Source of the DNA: Fibrobacter sp. UBA4309
GTDB taxonomy: Bacteria; Fibrobacterota; Fibrobacteria; Fibrobacterales; Fibrobacteraceae
Assembly (NCBI RefSeq): GCF_002395745.1
Contig: NZ_DGUN01000014.1
Location: 1-51,020 of the forward strand
Length of the DNA stretch: 51,020 nt
Direction of reading: 5' to 3'
Shown here: positions 32,111 through 39,819 of the stretch, one piece after another
How positions within the stretch are numbered: position 1 is the stretch's first letter
How the letters are laid out: each line of letters starts with the position of its first letter
The notes under the pieces: model-generated
Databases searched by the model: none
Seen by the model: only the letters and a program-made list of their open reading frames with translations
What the model was told of the DNA's origin: nothing
Position numbers and translations under genes: made by a program

Positions 32111-34150
32111 ATGTTCGGATTTTATCGATTTGTGTGTGTCTCTCCGATTTTGCAAGTGGCCGATACGGCCTACAATACCGAAGAGATTATCAAGTGTGCC
32201 GCAGCCGCTGTCTCCAACGGGGCGGCTTTTGTCGTTTTTCCGGAACTCTGCATTACGGGCTATACCTGCGGCGACTTGTTTCACCAGGAGCTGCTGTTGC
32301 AGAACAGCACCCGCGCCTTGTCAAAGATTGCGAAGGAATTCGAGAATACGGACTCGGTAATTGCGGTGGGCCTGCCGTTGCGCATTTTTGGCCGGCTGTA
32401 TAATTGTGCCGCCTTCTTGCAGCGCGGTCGCGTTGTAGCCATCACGCCCAAGATACACCTGCCGAATCAGCGAGAATTCTACGAAAAACGGCATTTTTCC
32501 AGCGGGCGCGATTTGCTGCGCGGAGCGTGGAATGATTCGGCCGAGATTCATGCGGGTGCCGTGAGGTGTACGATCGAAGGTGTGGGCGATGTCCCGGTAA
32601 CGAACTTCATCACGGTGAAAGGCTTTGGTTCCGAAGTCCGCATTGGCGTGGAACTCTGCGAAGACTTGTGGACTCCGGCGCCGCCCAGCGGTGAACTCGC
32701 CCTAGCGGGAGCAAACGTCATTGTGAACCTCTCGGCAAGCGATGCGCTTGTAGGCAAGCGGGATTACCGCAGAAATTTGGTTTTGAACCAGTCGGCACGT
32801 TGCATGGCGGCCTACGTGTACGCCTCCGCCGGAGTGCACGAATCTACGACGGACATGGTATTTGGCGGTCACCTGATGATTGCGGAAAACGGCAGCATGC
32901 TTGCCGAAAGCAAGCCTTTCTCGCGAGAAAGCGAAATCGTCTATGCCGATGTGGATGTGGAACGCCTGAATATGCAGCGCCTGAGCGAAGGAAGCTTCCA
33001 GGATTTCGACAGCCGTGCAATCGTTTCCCGCGTAGCATCTTTCGACAAGCTGCTTCCCGCCAACGAACTCAAACACCGTTTCGTCTCTCCGACGCCCTTT
33101 GTGCCCGGCAACATCGCAAGCCGCGATGCATCTTGTACCGAGATTTTTAACATTCAGTGCGCTGGGCTTGCCAAGCGCCTGGAGGCGATCCGTAGCAAGC
33201 GAGCCGTTATCGGCCTTTCGGGCGGCCTCGATTCAACGCTCGCACTTCTTGTTGTCGCAGAGACATTCCGGCAGTTGAACCGCCCGACATCGGAGATTCT
33301 TGCCCTCACGATGCCCGGATTCGGCACCACGAAGCGCACGAAGGACAATGCAGTCGCGCTCGCTGAAATTTTGGGCGTGGAGCTCCGCACCGTCGGTATC
33401 CAGAAGGCGTGCCTCCAGCATTTCGCCGATATCGGTCATGACCCGCAAAAGCTCGACGTGACCTACGAGAACGTGCAGGCCCGCGAACGCACACAAATCC
33501 TGATGGATATCGCGAACAGCGAGGGCGGAATCGTCATCGGAACAGGTGACCTCTCCGAAATTGCGCTGGGCTGGAGTACCTATAATGCCGATCACATGTC
33601 CATGTATGCGGTCAACTGCGATATTCCCAAGACGCTCGTGCGCCATATCGTGCGCTGGTACGCCGACAGGTCCGCGGCAGTCCATAACCCAAATATCGCG
33701 TATTTTGAAACCGGCGAGCATCTCGACTCCGGTAACAAGGCTTCTCTCGCTGCTGTCCTCCTCGATATCCTCGATACGCCCGTCTCGCCGGAACTCTTGC
33801 CTGCCGATAACAATGGGCTAATCGCGCAAAAGACGGAAAACATCCTGGGCGCTTACGAAATTCACGATTTCTTCCTGTATCATTTCGCAAAATACGGCGC
33901 CGCTCCCGAAAAACTCCGCTACCTCGCGAAATATGCCTTCGCTGGCAAGCATCCCGATGAGGAAATCGACAAGGCGCTCGCCGTCTTTATCAAGCGATTC
34001 TTTACGCAGCAGTTCAAGCGCAGTTGCATTCCGGACGGCCCGAAAGTCGGTTCGATTTCGCTGTCTCCACGTGCCGATTGGCGCATGCCCAGCGACGCGA
34101 GTTTTAGCGATTGGATGCGGCCTGTTCATGTTCCTTTGATAAACAAGTGA
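32111..34150 (+). CDS. nadE: glutamine-dependent NAD+ synthetase
   Basis: 679-residue enzyme amidating nicotinate adenine dinucleotide to NAD+, with glutamine as nitrogen donor. The N-terminal nitrilase-type glutaminase domain (about 1-290) has the Glu-Lys-Cys triad in FPELCITGY, PKIHLPNQREFYEKRHF and GVELCEDLW. The C-terminal synthetase domain (about 340-650) has the PP-loop LSGGLDSTLAL and the acceptor block GTGDLSEIALGWSTYN. Length and order match two-domain NadE enzymes. It follows gltD by 29 bases and precedes purF, both also glutamine users. Confidence 0.95.
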   Translation: MFGFYRFVCVSPILQVADTAYNTEEIIKCAAAAVSNGAAFVVFPELCITGYTCGDLFHQELLLQNSTRALSKIAKEFENTDSVIAVGLPLRIFGRLYNCAAFLQRGRVVAITPKIHLPNQREFYEKRHFSSGRDLLRGAWNDSAEIHAGAVRCTIEGVGDVPVTNFITVKGFGSEVRIGVELCEDLWTPAPPSGELALAGANVIVNLSASDALVGKRDYRRNLVLNQSARCMAAYVYASAGVHESTTDMVFGGHLMIAENGSMLAESKPFSRESEIVYADVDVERLNMQRLSEGSFQDFDSRAIVSRVASFDKLLPANELKHRFVSPTPFVPGNIASRDASCTEIFNIQCAGLAKRLEAIRSKRAVIGLSGGLDSTLALLVVAETFRQLNRPTSEILALTMPGFGTTKRTKDNAVALAEILGVELRTVGIQKACLQHFADIGHDPQKLDVTYENVQARERTQILMDIANSEGGIVIGTGDLSEIALGWSTYNADHMSMYAVNCDIPKTLVRHIVRWYADRSAAVHNPNIAYFETGEHLDSGNKASLAAVLLDILDTPVSPELLPADNNGLIAQKTENILGAYEIHDFFLYHFAKYGAAPEKLRYLAKYAFAGKHPDEEIDKALAVFIKRFFTQQFKRSCIPDGPKVGSISLSPRADWRMPSDASFSDWMRPVHVPLINK

Positions 34151-34209
34151 TGGTGTACAATTGATTTTTAATACTCTTTTCGCGTTTTTTTTATTTCCAA
34201 AGAGGCTGT

Positions 34210-35595
34210 ATGCTCGAAGAATTGCATGAGGAATGTGGTGTTATCGGCATTTATAATGGTGATAACGTTGTGCGAAACGTGGCTATGGGGCTTTACGCTC
34301 TTCAGCACCGTGGTCAGGAAAGTGCCGGGTTCGCGGTTACGGATGGCGAAAAAGTTCGAGTCCGCAAGTCCATGGGCCTTGTTTCTACGCTTTTACGGGA
34401 GCACAATATCGATGAATTGCAAGGCTTTGCGGGCATAGGCCATGTTCGCTACAGCACTACAGGGGCCAGCACGCTAGCCAATGCCCAACCGATTCTCGTG
34501 AGCTGCAAGTGGGGGCAGATTGCGGTTGCCCACAACGGCAATATCACCAATGCGAACGAACTCCGTGCAGAGATGGAAGCGGAAGGCCATATTTTCCAGA
34601 CGACTTCTGATTCCGAAATTCTTCTGCACGAAATTGCGCGCACGCAAGCCGATAGCCTCGGCGAAGCCATAAAGAAGGCCATCACGAAATTTACGGGCAG
34701 TTTCTGCCTCGTGTTCATCAGCAAAGACTCCATGTATGTCGCTCGCGACGGATTCGGATTCCGCCCGCTTTCGCTTTCGCGTATGGGTAAAGCCTGGTGC
34801 GTGGCCAGCGAAACTTGCGCCTTCGATTTGCTTGGCGCTCATTACATTCGCGACATTCAGGCAGGCGAATTCCTGACCATTACGCAGAACGGTCTGCACT
34901 CAGAAAGGTTTACCCATAAAGATCGGCTTGCGCATTGCATTTTCGAATACATTTATTTCAGCCGTCCAGATTCCAAGATTTTCGAACAGAGTTGCGACAA
35001 GATTCGCCGTAAAATGGGCAAGCAACTTGCCAAGGAATGCCCCGTAGATGCTGATATCGTCATTTCGGTTCCTGACAGCGCGACAACCGCGGCGCTTGGC
35101 TATTCGCAGGCTAGTGGAATACGTTTTGAAATCGGACTGCTCCGCAACCACTATGTTGGCCGTACCTTTATTGACCCGACTCAGAATGTACGCGAGCAGA
35201 AGGTAAAACTCAAGTTCAACCCTATCGAGGGCGTGCTCAAGAACAAGCGCGTGTGCGTTGTTGAGGACTCCATTGTGCGCGGTACGACACTCAAAATTCT
35301 TTCCAAGATGCTCCGCGATGCGGGCGCTCTTGAGGTGCATATCCGCATCGCGTCTCCTCCGGTGGCACATCCCTGCTTCTTCGGGATGGATTTCCCGAGC
35401 CAGGGTGAACTGGCCGCGAGCTCCATGTCTCCCGACGAAATTGCCAAGATGCTCGGCGTCGAGAGCCTCGGTTATTTGAGCGTCGAAGGCATGAAGGAAT
35501 GTACCGGCGACGGAGAACATTACTGTGCCGCCTGCTTCGATAACAATTATCCGGACTATGTCGGGGTCAATACGAACAAGACCCGCTGCGGTTAG
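34210..35595 (+). CDS. purF: amidophosphoribosyltransferase (purine biosynthesis)
   Basis: 461-residue first committed enzyme of purine synthesis, moving glutamine amide nitrogen to PRPP. A short propeptide (about eight residues) ends before the nucleophile Cys in LHEECGVIGIYN. The Ntn glutaminase domain continues to about residue 230 (VRYSTTGAS, AHNGNITNANELR). The phosphoribosyl-transferase domain has the PRPP-binding signature VCVVEDSIVRGTTLK at about 345-359. Two cysteines in the C-terminus (CTGDGEHYCAACFDNNY) suggest the Fe-S-containing class, as in Bacillus PurF. GAGG lies before ATG. It ends two bases from the convergent FISUMP gene. Confidence 0.95.
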   Translation: MLEELHEECGVIGIYNGDNVVRNVAMGLYALQHRGQESAGFAVTDGEKVRVRKSMGLVSTLLREHNIDELQGFAGIGHVRYSTTGASTLANAQPILVSCKWGQIAVAHNGNITNANELRAEMEAEGHIFQTTSDSEILLHEIARTQADSLGEAIKKAITKFTGSFCLVFISKDSMYVARDGFGFRPLSLSRMGKAWCVASETCAFDLLGAHYIRDIQAGEFLTITQNGLHSERFTHKDRLAHCIFEYIYFSRPDSKIFEQSCDKIRRKMGKQLAKECPVDADIVISVPDSATTAALGYSQASGIRFEIGLLRNHYVGRTFIDPTQNVREQKVKLKFNPIEGVLKNKRVCVVEDSIVRGTTLKILSKMLRDAGALEVHIRIASPPVAHPCFFGMDFPSQGELAASSMSPDEIAKMLGVESLGYLSVEGMKECTGDGEHYCAACFDNNYPDYVGVNTNKTRCG

Positions 35596-35597
35596 TT

Positions 35598-36353
35598 TTA
35601 TGCGTTCTTGACGCAGCGGATAGATATGGCGTCGGACCTGTAGACACCTTCAATATCGACGGATTCGTCCGTCAGGCTCAGGCGGAATGCGTTGGCATAG
35701 CCGTATTCGTCCTTACTCCAGAAACGGGTGCGGGCGCCAAAATGGCGGAACGATCCGTTGCCGAAACGGTACCCTGCAGGCAAAGCGAAAAATCCGAGGG
35801 AGTCTTCGCCGGCTTTATGCCAAAGGCAGGCGCTACGCAATTCAGAACCGTTGGATTTGGGATCGATATTTCTCAGCAATTCTTCCCATTCCTTGTTGCT
35901 CGGGATATGCCAGCCTTCCGGGGCAAGGCCGCGATAATCGTTTTCTTTCATCTGGCGGTACATCTCGATATCTTCGGCGGGGGATTTTTCGTTGAACGCC
36001 GTAGGGATATCCAGGGCGGTCGCCCAGGTATAGAGTCTTCCGAACTTTTTCGTATTGGCTTCGTCGTTATCGGGGGCAAAGCTGCCTTCGGCATTGAAAC
36101 GGAGGTTTTCGGCCATCCAGACCTGATTCCCGATTTTTATGGTGCGGTAGGTTTCTCCGTCACGAGCGTCAGTAAAGGTCCCGTAATTGAATTTGGCTGC
36201 GTTTTGGGCTACGCAATCGTCGTAGGGGATGTTGTTCCTGGATGCGGAGGATTCGCGTTTCGCAGACTTGCGGACGGAACGTCCCAGGAAGAATCCGGCG
36301 ATGGCCACAACGACAACGACAAGAATGATGAAAATGACAAAGGATATATGCAT
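35598..36353 (-). CDS. membrane-anchored protein with one FISUMP domain
   Basis: 251 residues. An N-terminal hydrophobic segment (FVIFIILVVVVVAIAGFFLG, about 4-23) is followed by a basic stretch (RSVRKSAKRES), so it is an N-in anchored protein facing the periplasm. Residues about 58-250 are one FISUMP domain: TYRTIKIGNQVWMAENLRFNAEG, KFGRLYTWATALDIP, LAPEGWHIPSNKEWEELL, ending SIRCVKNA. The cysteine spacing differs from the triple-domain protein in lacking the early CY pair. Function unknown. The neighbours are purF and the nitrogen regulators, with no obvious functional link. Confidence 0.87.
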   Translation of the reverse strand: MHISFVIFIILVVVVVAIAGFFLGRSVRKSAKRESSASRNNIPYDDCVAQNAAKFNYGTFTDARDGETYRTIKIGNQVWMAENLRFNAEGSFAPDNDEANTKKFGRLYTWATALDIPTAFNEKSPAEDIEMYRQMKENDYRGLAPEGWHIPSNKEWEELLRNIDPKSNGSELRSACLWHKAGEDSLGFFALPAGYRFGNGSFRHFGARTRFWSKDEYGYANAFRLSLTDESVDIEGVYRSDAISIRCVKNA

Positions 36354-36472
36354 ATGTTCCCCTCCTGCAAGGTATAAGCTAAATGTAACATATTCAATTA
36401 AAAAAAGGACGGAAACACATCTAAATTATTTGGTATAAAATGTTCTAACATAGAATAATACTCATGTTACAA

Positions 36473-36519
36473 TAAAATGTAAAGAAGAAGGGCCAAGCCG
36501 TAAGGGCTTGGTCCTTCTT
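36473..36519 (-). terminator. rho-independent terminator after amtB
   Basis: AAGAAGGGCCAAGCC pairs with GGCTTGGTCCTTCTT (one mismatched pair, loop GTAAG). On the minus strand a T-rich stretch follows. It lies 24 bases past the amtB stop codon. Confidence 0.8.
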
Positions 36520-36543
36520 GTCCCCGGAAAATCCGGACAGCGG

Positions 36544-37809
36544 TTACATGTTGCTGAAGATTTGGAAGCCGCTGTAGGATTCTTGTCCGTGTTCGCTTTG
36601 GTCGAGGCCGCGGAGTTCTTGCCTTTCCGTGACGCGGAGGCCCATAGTCTTCTTGATGACGAAGAAGATCAGGCTGGCGGCACCGAAGCACGGCAGGGCG
36701 TAGGCGGCGACACCGATGAGCTGAGTGAGCACGCTGTAGTCGCCCGTCATGTCGAAGATGCCCACGGCAATCGTGCCCCACACGCCGTTCACCAGGTGAA
36801 CAGAGAGCGCACCGACCGGGTCATCCAAGTGCAGGCGGTCAAACATGAACACCGCACCGACTACGAGTACGCCAGCGATGGCACCGATAATCCAGGAGGA
36901 GAGCGGAGTCACTACGTCGGCACCGGCAGTGATTGCCACGAGACCGGCAAGGCATCCGTTGAGGGCCATGGTGGCGTCGGGCTTCTTCGAGACAATCCAG
37001 CTCGTGAGAGTCGCGGTAATGATGCCTGCCACAGCAGCGAGGTTCGTGGTCACGAGAATCCAGCTGGTAGCCTTCGGGTCGCCGGAGAGGGCGGAACCGG
37101 CGTTGAATCCCCACCAACCGAACCAGAGCATGAACACACCGACGGTTGCGAGCGGAATGTTGTGGGCCGGGATGGCGTGGACCTTGCCGTTCACGTACTT
37201 GCCGATACGCGGTCCGAGGATCATCACGCCGGCAAGCGCTGCCCAACCACCCACAGAGTGCACGAGGGTAGAACCGGCGAGGTCATGGAAACCGGCCTTG
37301 CCGATGGTGCTAAGCCAGCCGCCGCCCCATGTCCAGCTACCCACGATGGGGTAGACGAGCGCCACGTAGACGAGGGTAAAGACCAGGAAGGAGTTGAGCT
37401 TCACGCGTTCGGCCACGGCGCCGGACACGATTGTCGCGGCAGTGGCGGCGAACATGGCCTGGAACAGCCAGTCGGCAAACAGCGTAAAGTGGCCGTTGTA
37501 GGCAGAGGTGAAGTTGGCCGGATTGGCCCAGTCGCCAATGCCGAAGCCTGCGAAACCGAGAATCCCGTTGAAGGTGCCCGGGTACATGAGCCCGAAGCCA
37601 ATCAGGGCGTACATCGTGATGCCTATGGCGGGGACCGCGATGTTCTTGAAGGCTACGTTGGCGGCGCACTTCGCACGCACGAGGCCCGCTTCTACGCAGG
37701 CGAAACCAAGACCCATGATGAACACCAGCATGGCGCTGATCATGATCCAGATGTTTTCTGTCATAAAGATTGCATCGCTGACAGGTACGACTTGTGTTAC
37801 TTCGTTCAT
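36544..37809 (-). CDS. amtB: ammonium transporter AmtB
   Basis: 421-residue inner-membrane ammonium channel. Eleven hydrophobic helices can be traced. GSWTWGGGWLSTIGKAGFHDLAGSTLVHSVGGWAALAG contains the pore histidine in HSVGG, and HLVNGVWGTIAVGIFD the second pore histidine region. The start QVVPVSDAIFMTENIWIMISAMLVF lacks a long signal sequence, unlike some homologues. It is encoded directly downstream of glnK on the minus strand, 126 bases apart with a dispersed inverted repeat between, and should be expressed from the glnK sigma-54 promoter. Confidence 0.96.
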   Translation of the reverse strand: MNEVTQVVPVSDAIFMTENIWIMISAMLVFIMGLGFACVEAGLVRAKCAANVAFKNIAVPAIGITMYALIGFGLMYPGTFNGILGFAGFGIGDWANPANFTSAYNGHFTLFADWLFQAMFAATAATIVSGAVAERVKLNSFLVFTLVYVALVYPIVGSWTWGGGWLSTIGKAGFHDLAGSTLVHSVGGWAALAGVMILGPRIGKYVNGKVHAIPAHNIPLATVGVFMLWFGWWGFNAGSALSGDPKATSWILVTTNLAAVAGIITATLTSWIVSKKPDATMALNGCLAGLVAITAGADVVTPLSSWIIGAIAGVLVVGAVFMFDRLHLDDPVGALSVHLVNGVWGTIAVGIFDMTGDYSVLTQLIGVAAYALPCFGAASLIFFVIKKTMGLRVTERQELRGLDQSEHGQESYSGFQIFSNM

Positions 37810-37846
37810 TGTTTAAATCCTTAAAAATTTGCGGTTGTAGTTGATG

Positions 37847-37928
37847 TGTCACCCTGAGTGGAGTGTAGCGGAATCGAAGGGTCTAGATTCTTCGACTTCG
37901 TCACTTCGTGACTTCGCTCAGGATGACG
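37847..37928. repeat. two head-to-head TCATCCTGAG elements, copies 3 and 4
   Basis: The left copy reads GTCACCCTGAGTGGAGTGTA then GCGGAATCGAAGGGTCTAGA. The right copy on the minus strand reads CGTCATCCTGAGCGAAGTCA and ends AAGTCGAAGAATC. Their back-to-back orientation makes one large inverted repeat between glnK and amtB, likely folding in the mRNA. Confidence 0.75.
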
Positions 37929-37935
37929 CGCTATT

Positions 37936-38277
37936 TTATCCGATTGCATCCGATCCCGTTTCGCCGGTGCGGATGCGGATGCACTGTTCCAGGCTCGTGA
38001 CGAAAATCTTTCCGTCGCCGATTTCGCCTGTGCGAGCGCCCGCGATGATGGCATCAATACAAGGCTGTACGAATTCGTCGTTCACTGCAATCTTCAAGCA
38101 GATTTTCTTGAGCAAGTTCACTTCGGTAACGACACCACGGAAGCGTTGGTTATAACCCTTCTGCTGGCCGCAACCCAGAACGTTTGTGACGGACATCTTG
38201 AAAATGTTTTTCTCGTAAAGGGCTTGCTTTACAAGGTTTAGTCTTTCGGGTTGGATGTAAGCTGTAACGAGCTTCAT
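37936..38277 (-). CDS. glnK: P-II nitrogen regulator, T-loop Tyr replaced by Phe
   Basis: 113-residue PII protein. B-loop and C-terminus are standard (ARTGEIGDGKIFVTSLEQCIRIRTGE). The T-loop reads GCGQQKGYNQRFRGVV, where E. coli GlnK/GlnB have GFGRQKGHAELYRGAE. The uridylylation Tyr51 is therefore Phe. 2-Oxoglutarate and ATP binding residues (Q39 region QQKG and G-x-GD) remain. Regulation by uridylyltransferase is thus not possible at the usual residue. It is the first gene of glnK-amtB behind a sigma-54 promoter. AmtB gating by unmodified PII is the likely role. Naming as glnK rather than glnB rests on the amtB linkage. Confidence 0.9.
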   Translation of the reverse strand: MKLVTAYIQPERLNLVKQALYEKNIFKMSVTNVLGCGQQKGYNQRFRGVVTEVNLLKKICLKIAVNDEFVQPCIDAIIAGARTGEIGDGKIFVTSLEQCIRIRTGETGSDAIG

Positions 38278-38321
38278 GTTCCTATCCTTTTGTTGAGGTT
38301 GTTTTTGTTTTTATCCCTCTT

Positions 38322-38340
38322 ATGCAAAAGGCGTGCCAAT
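38322..38340 (-). promoter_or_regulatory. sigma-54 (RpoN) promoter of glnK-amtB
   Basis: On the minus strand TTGGCACG, CCTT, TTGCA. GG and GC are ten bases apart, an exact match to TGGCACG-N4-TTGCA. It lies about 45-60 bases upstream of glnK ATG 38277. Confidence 0.88.
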
Positions 38341-38441
38341 TAGTAAAATGTGCCAAATATCTGCGAAAAACGCCGTTTTTTTGGGAAAAACAGGTGGTTT
38401 GACAACGTTTGTTTACGATTTATGTCTTTTCAATTATTGAA

Positions 38442-38623
38442 CAGAAGTAAGAAAATGTAAAACGGGCAAAGTTTTGAGGTTCAGCGTCTTTTATTTAAAG
38501 GAATATGTTGAGCGCATCCCGATGCCGAAAATAACACGGGCGAACTTTCCCGCGATTTCAAGTGGGGGATCCCCGATGTTCTATGATGACATCAAAGGGG
38601 CTGTCGTGAGTGTCGGGTTCTAG
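38442..38623 (+). pseudogene. possible 3' remnant of an outer-membrane protein gene
   Basis: An open frame of about 60 codons ends GSPMFYDDIKGAVVSVGF and stop. A terminal Phe preceded by alternating hydrophobic residues is the pattern of the last strand of outer-membrane beta-barrels. There is no ATG with a ribosome-binding site near its beginning and the upstream part resembles no domain. I read it tentatively as the stump of a deleted barrel gene. It could equally be chance coding potential. Confidence 0.3.
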
Positions 38624-38700
38624 TTAGCCCGAATGTCTCGGACCTCTTGATCAGTAGAATTGCGGTTTGAGAAATTATTATTATTTCAGGAGAGGTTTAT

Positions 38701-39819
38701 ATGCAAATCGACGGAACGGAAAACCGCAATCGCGTCATTGTGCGTACGAGTATCGTGGGCATTGTCACTAACATTGTTCTTTCTGCGTTCAAGGCGGCAG
38801 TGGGCTTTATTTCGGGTTCCATTGCCGTGACGTTGGATGCCGTGAACAACCTTTCCGATGCGCTTTCCTCCGTGATTACTATCGTGGGCGCGAAGCTTTC
38901 TAACAAGTCGCCCGATAAAAAGCACCCGCTGGGTTACGGGCGAATTGAATACTTGAGTGCCATGGTGGTGGCCGCCATCGTGTTGTATGCCGGCGGGACT
39001 TCTGCCGTGGAATCCGTCAAGAAAATCATCCATCCCGAGGAGGCGGACTATTCTACGGTTTCGCTCGTGATTATTGCCTCTGCCGTTATCGTAAAGGTGG
39101 TCCTGGGCAAGTATGTCAAGAGGCAGGGCGAACGCGTGAATTCCGGTGCGCTTGTCGCCTCGGGGGCGGACGCCCTGTTCGATGCCATCCTTTCGCTGTC
39201 GGTACTCGCTTCGGCAATTGTCTTTGTCACTACGGGCGTTTCGCTCGAGGCCTATGTCGGTATTGTTATCTCTATATTTATCATCAAGGCGGGCGTCGGT
39301 ATGCTGATCGATACTCTCGACGATATTCTCGGCCGTCGTAACGATGTGGATACCGCAAAGCGAATCAAGCAAATCCTGAACGAAGACGAAGCCGTCCGTG
39401 GAGCGTACGATTTGCTCTTGCACAATTACGGCCCTGATAAATTTTACGCCTCCGTTCATTTGGAACTGCCTGATACGATGACTGTCGAAGAAGTCGATAC
39501 GCTTACGCGCAAGCTGCAGAACCGCGTGCATAAAGAAACAGGTGTCATCCTCGCCGGCGTGGGAGTATACTCGTACAATACCAAGAACGACGAAGCCGCA
39601 GAAATCCGTAACAAGGTTCTGCAACTGGTGAAGGCCCACCCTTGGGCGTTACAGATGCACGGCTTCTATGTGGATACAGTAGAACATGCGATTCGCTTCG
39701 ATGTCGTCTTGAACTTCGAGATTGCCGCCGAAGAAGGGCTCGAAATCCTGTACAAGGAAATCGGTGCGGCCTTCCCTGGATACGATTTGCACATTGCTCC
39801 CGATGTGGATGCGGGATGA
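38701..39819 (+). CDS. cation diffusion facilitator-family metal exporter
   Basis: 372-residue metal/proton antiporter with six membrane helices (about 14-200) and a cytosolic C-terminal dimer domain (about 210-300), plus an additional ferredoxin-like segment up to 372. The helix-2 site reads NNLSD (N-x3-D) and helix 5 has DALFD (D-x3-D). Zinc exporters use HxxxD/DxxxD, while Asn/Asp-Asp/Asp is the pattern of manganese-type CDFs, so Mn2+ is the favoured substrate (inference). The stop overlaps the next start by ATGA. A strong GGAGAGG precedes ATG. Confidence 0.9.
   Translation: MQIDGTENRNRVIVRTSIVGIVTNIVLSAFKAAVGFISGSIAVTLDAVNNLSDALSSVITIVGAKLSNKSPDKKHPLGYGRIEYLSAMVVAAIVLYAGGTSAVESVKKIIHPEEADYSTVSLVIIASAVIVKVVLGKYVKRQGERVNSGALVASGADALFDAILSLSVLASAIVFVTTGVSLEAYVGIVISIFIIKAGVGMLIDTLDDILGRRNDVDTAKRIKQILNEDEAVRGAYDLLLHNYGPDKFYASVHLELPDTMTVEEVDTLTRKLQNRVHKETGVILAGVGVYSYNTKNDEAAEIRNKVLQLVKAHPWALQMHGFYVDTVEHAIRFDVVLNFEIAAEEGLEILYKEIGAAFPGYDLHIAPDVDAG

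Larger units (their letters stand above)
38278..38700. other. 423-base intergenic region between glnK and the CDF gene
   Basis: Contains the glnK sigma-54 promoter at 38322-38340, a short palindrome TTCAATTATTGAA at 38429-38441 and an AT-rich stretch. A frame open from about 38442 to a TAG at 38621-38623 has no convincing start codon and ends KGAVVSVGF. The remainder up to 38700 is the CDF leader with GGAGAGG before ATG 38701. No riboswitch was recognised. Confidence 0.6.

Noticed and set aside
38500..38700. Mn2+ riboswitch (yybP-ykoY type) before the CDF gene
   Set aside because: The conserved paired elements were not found in the leader.
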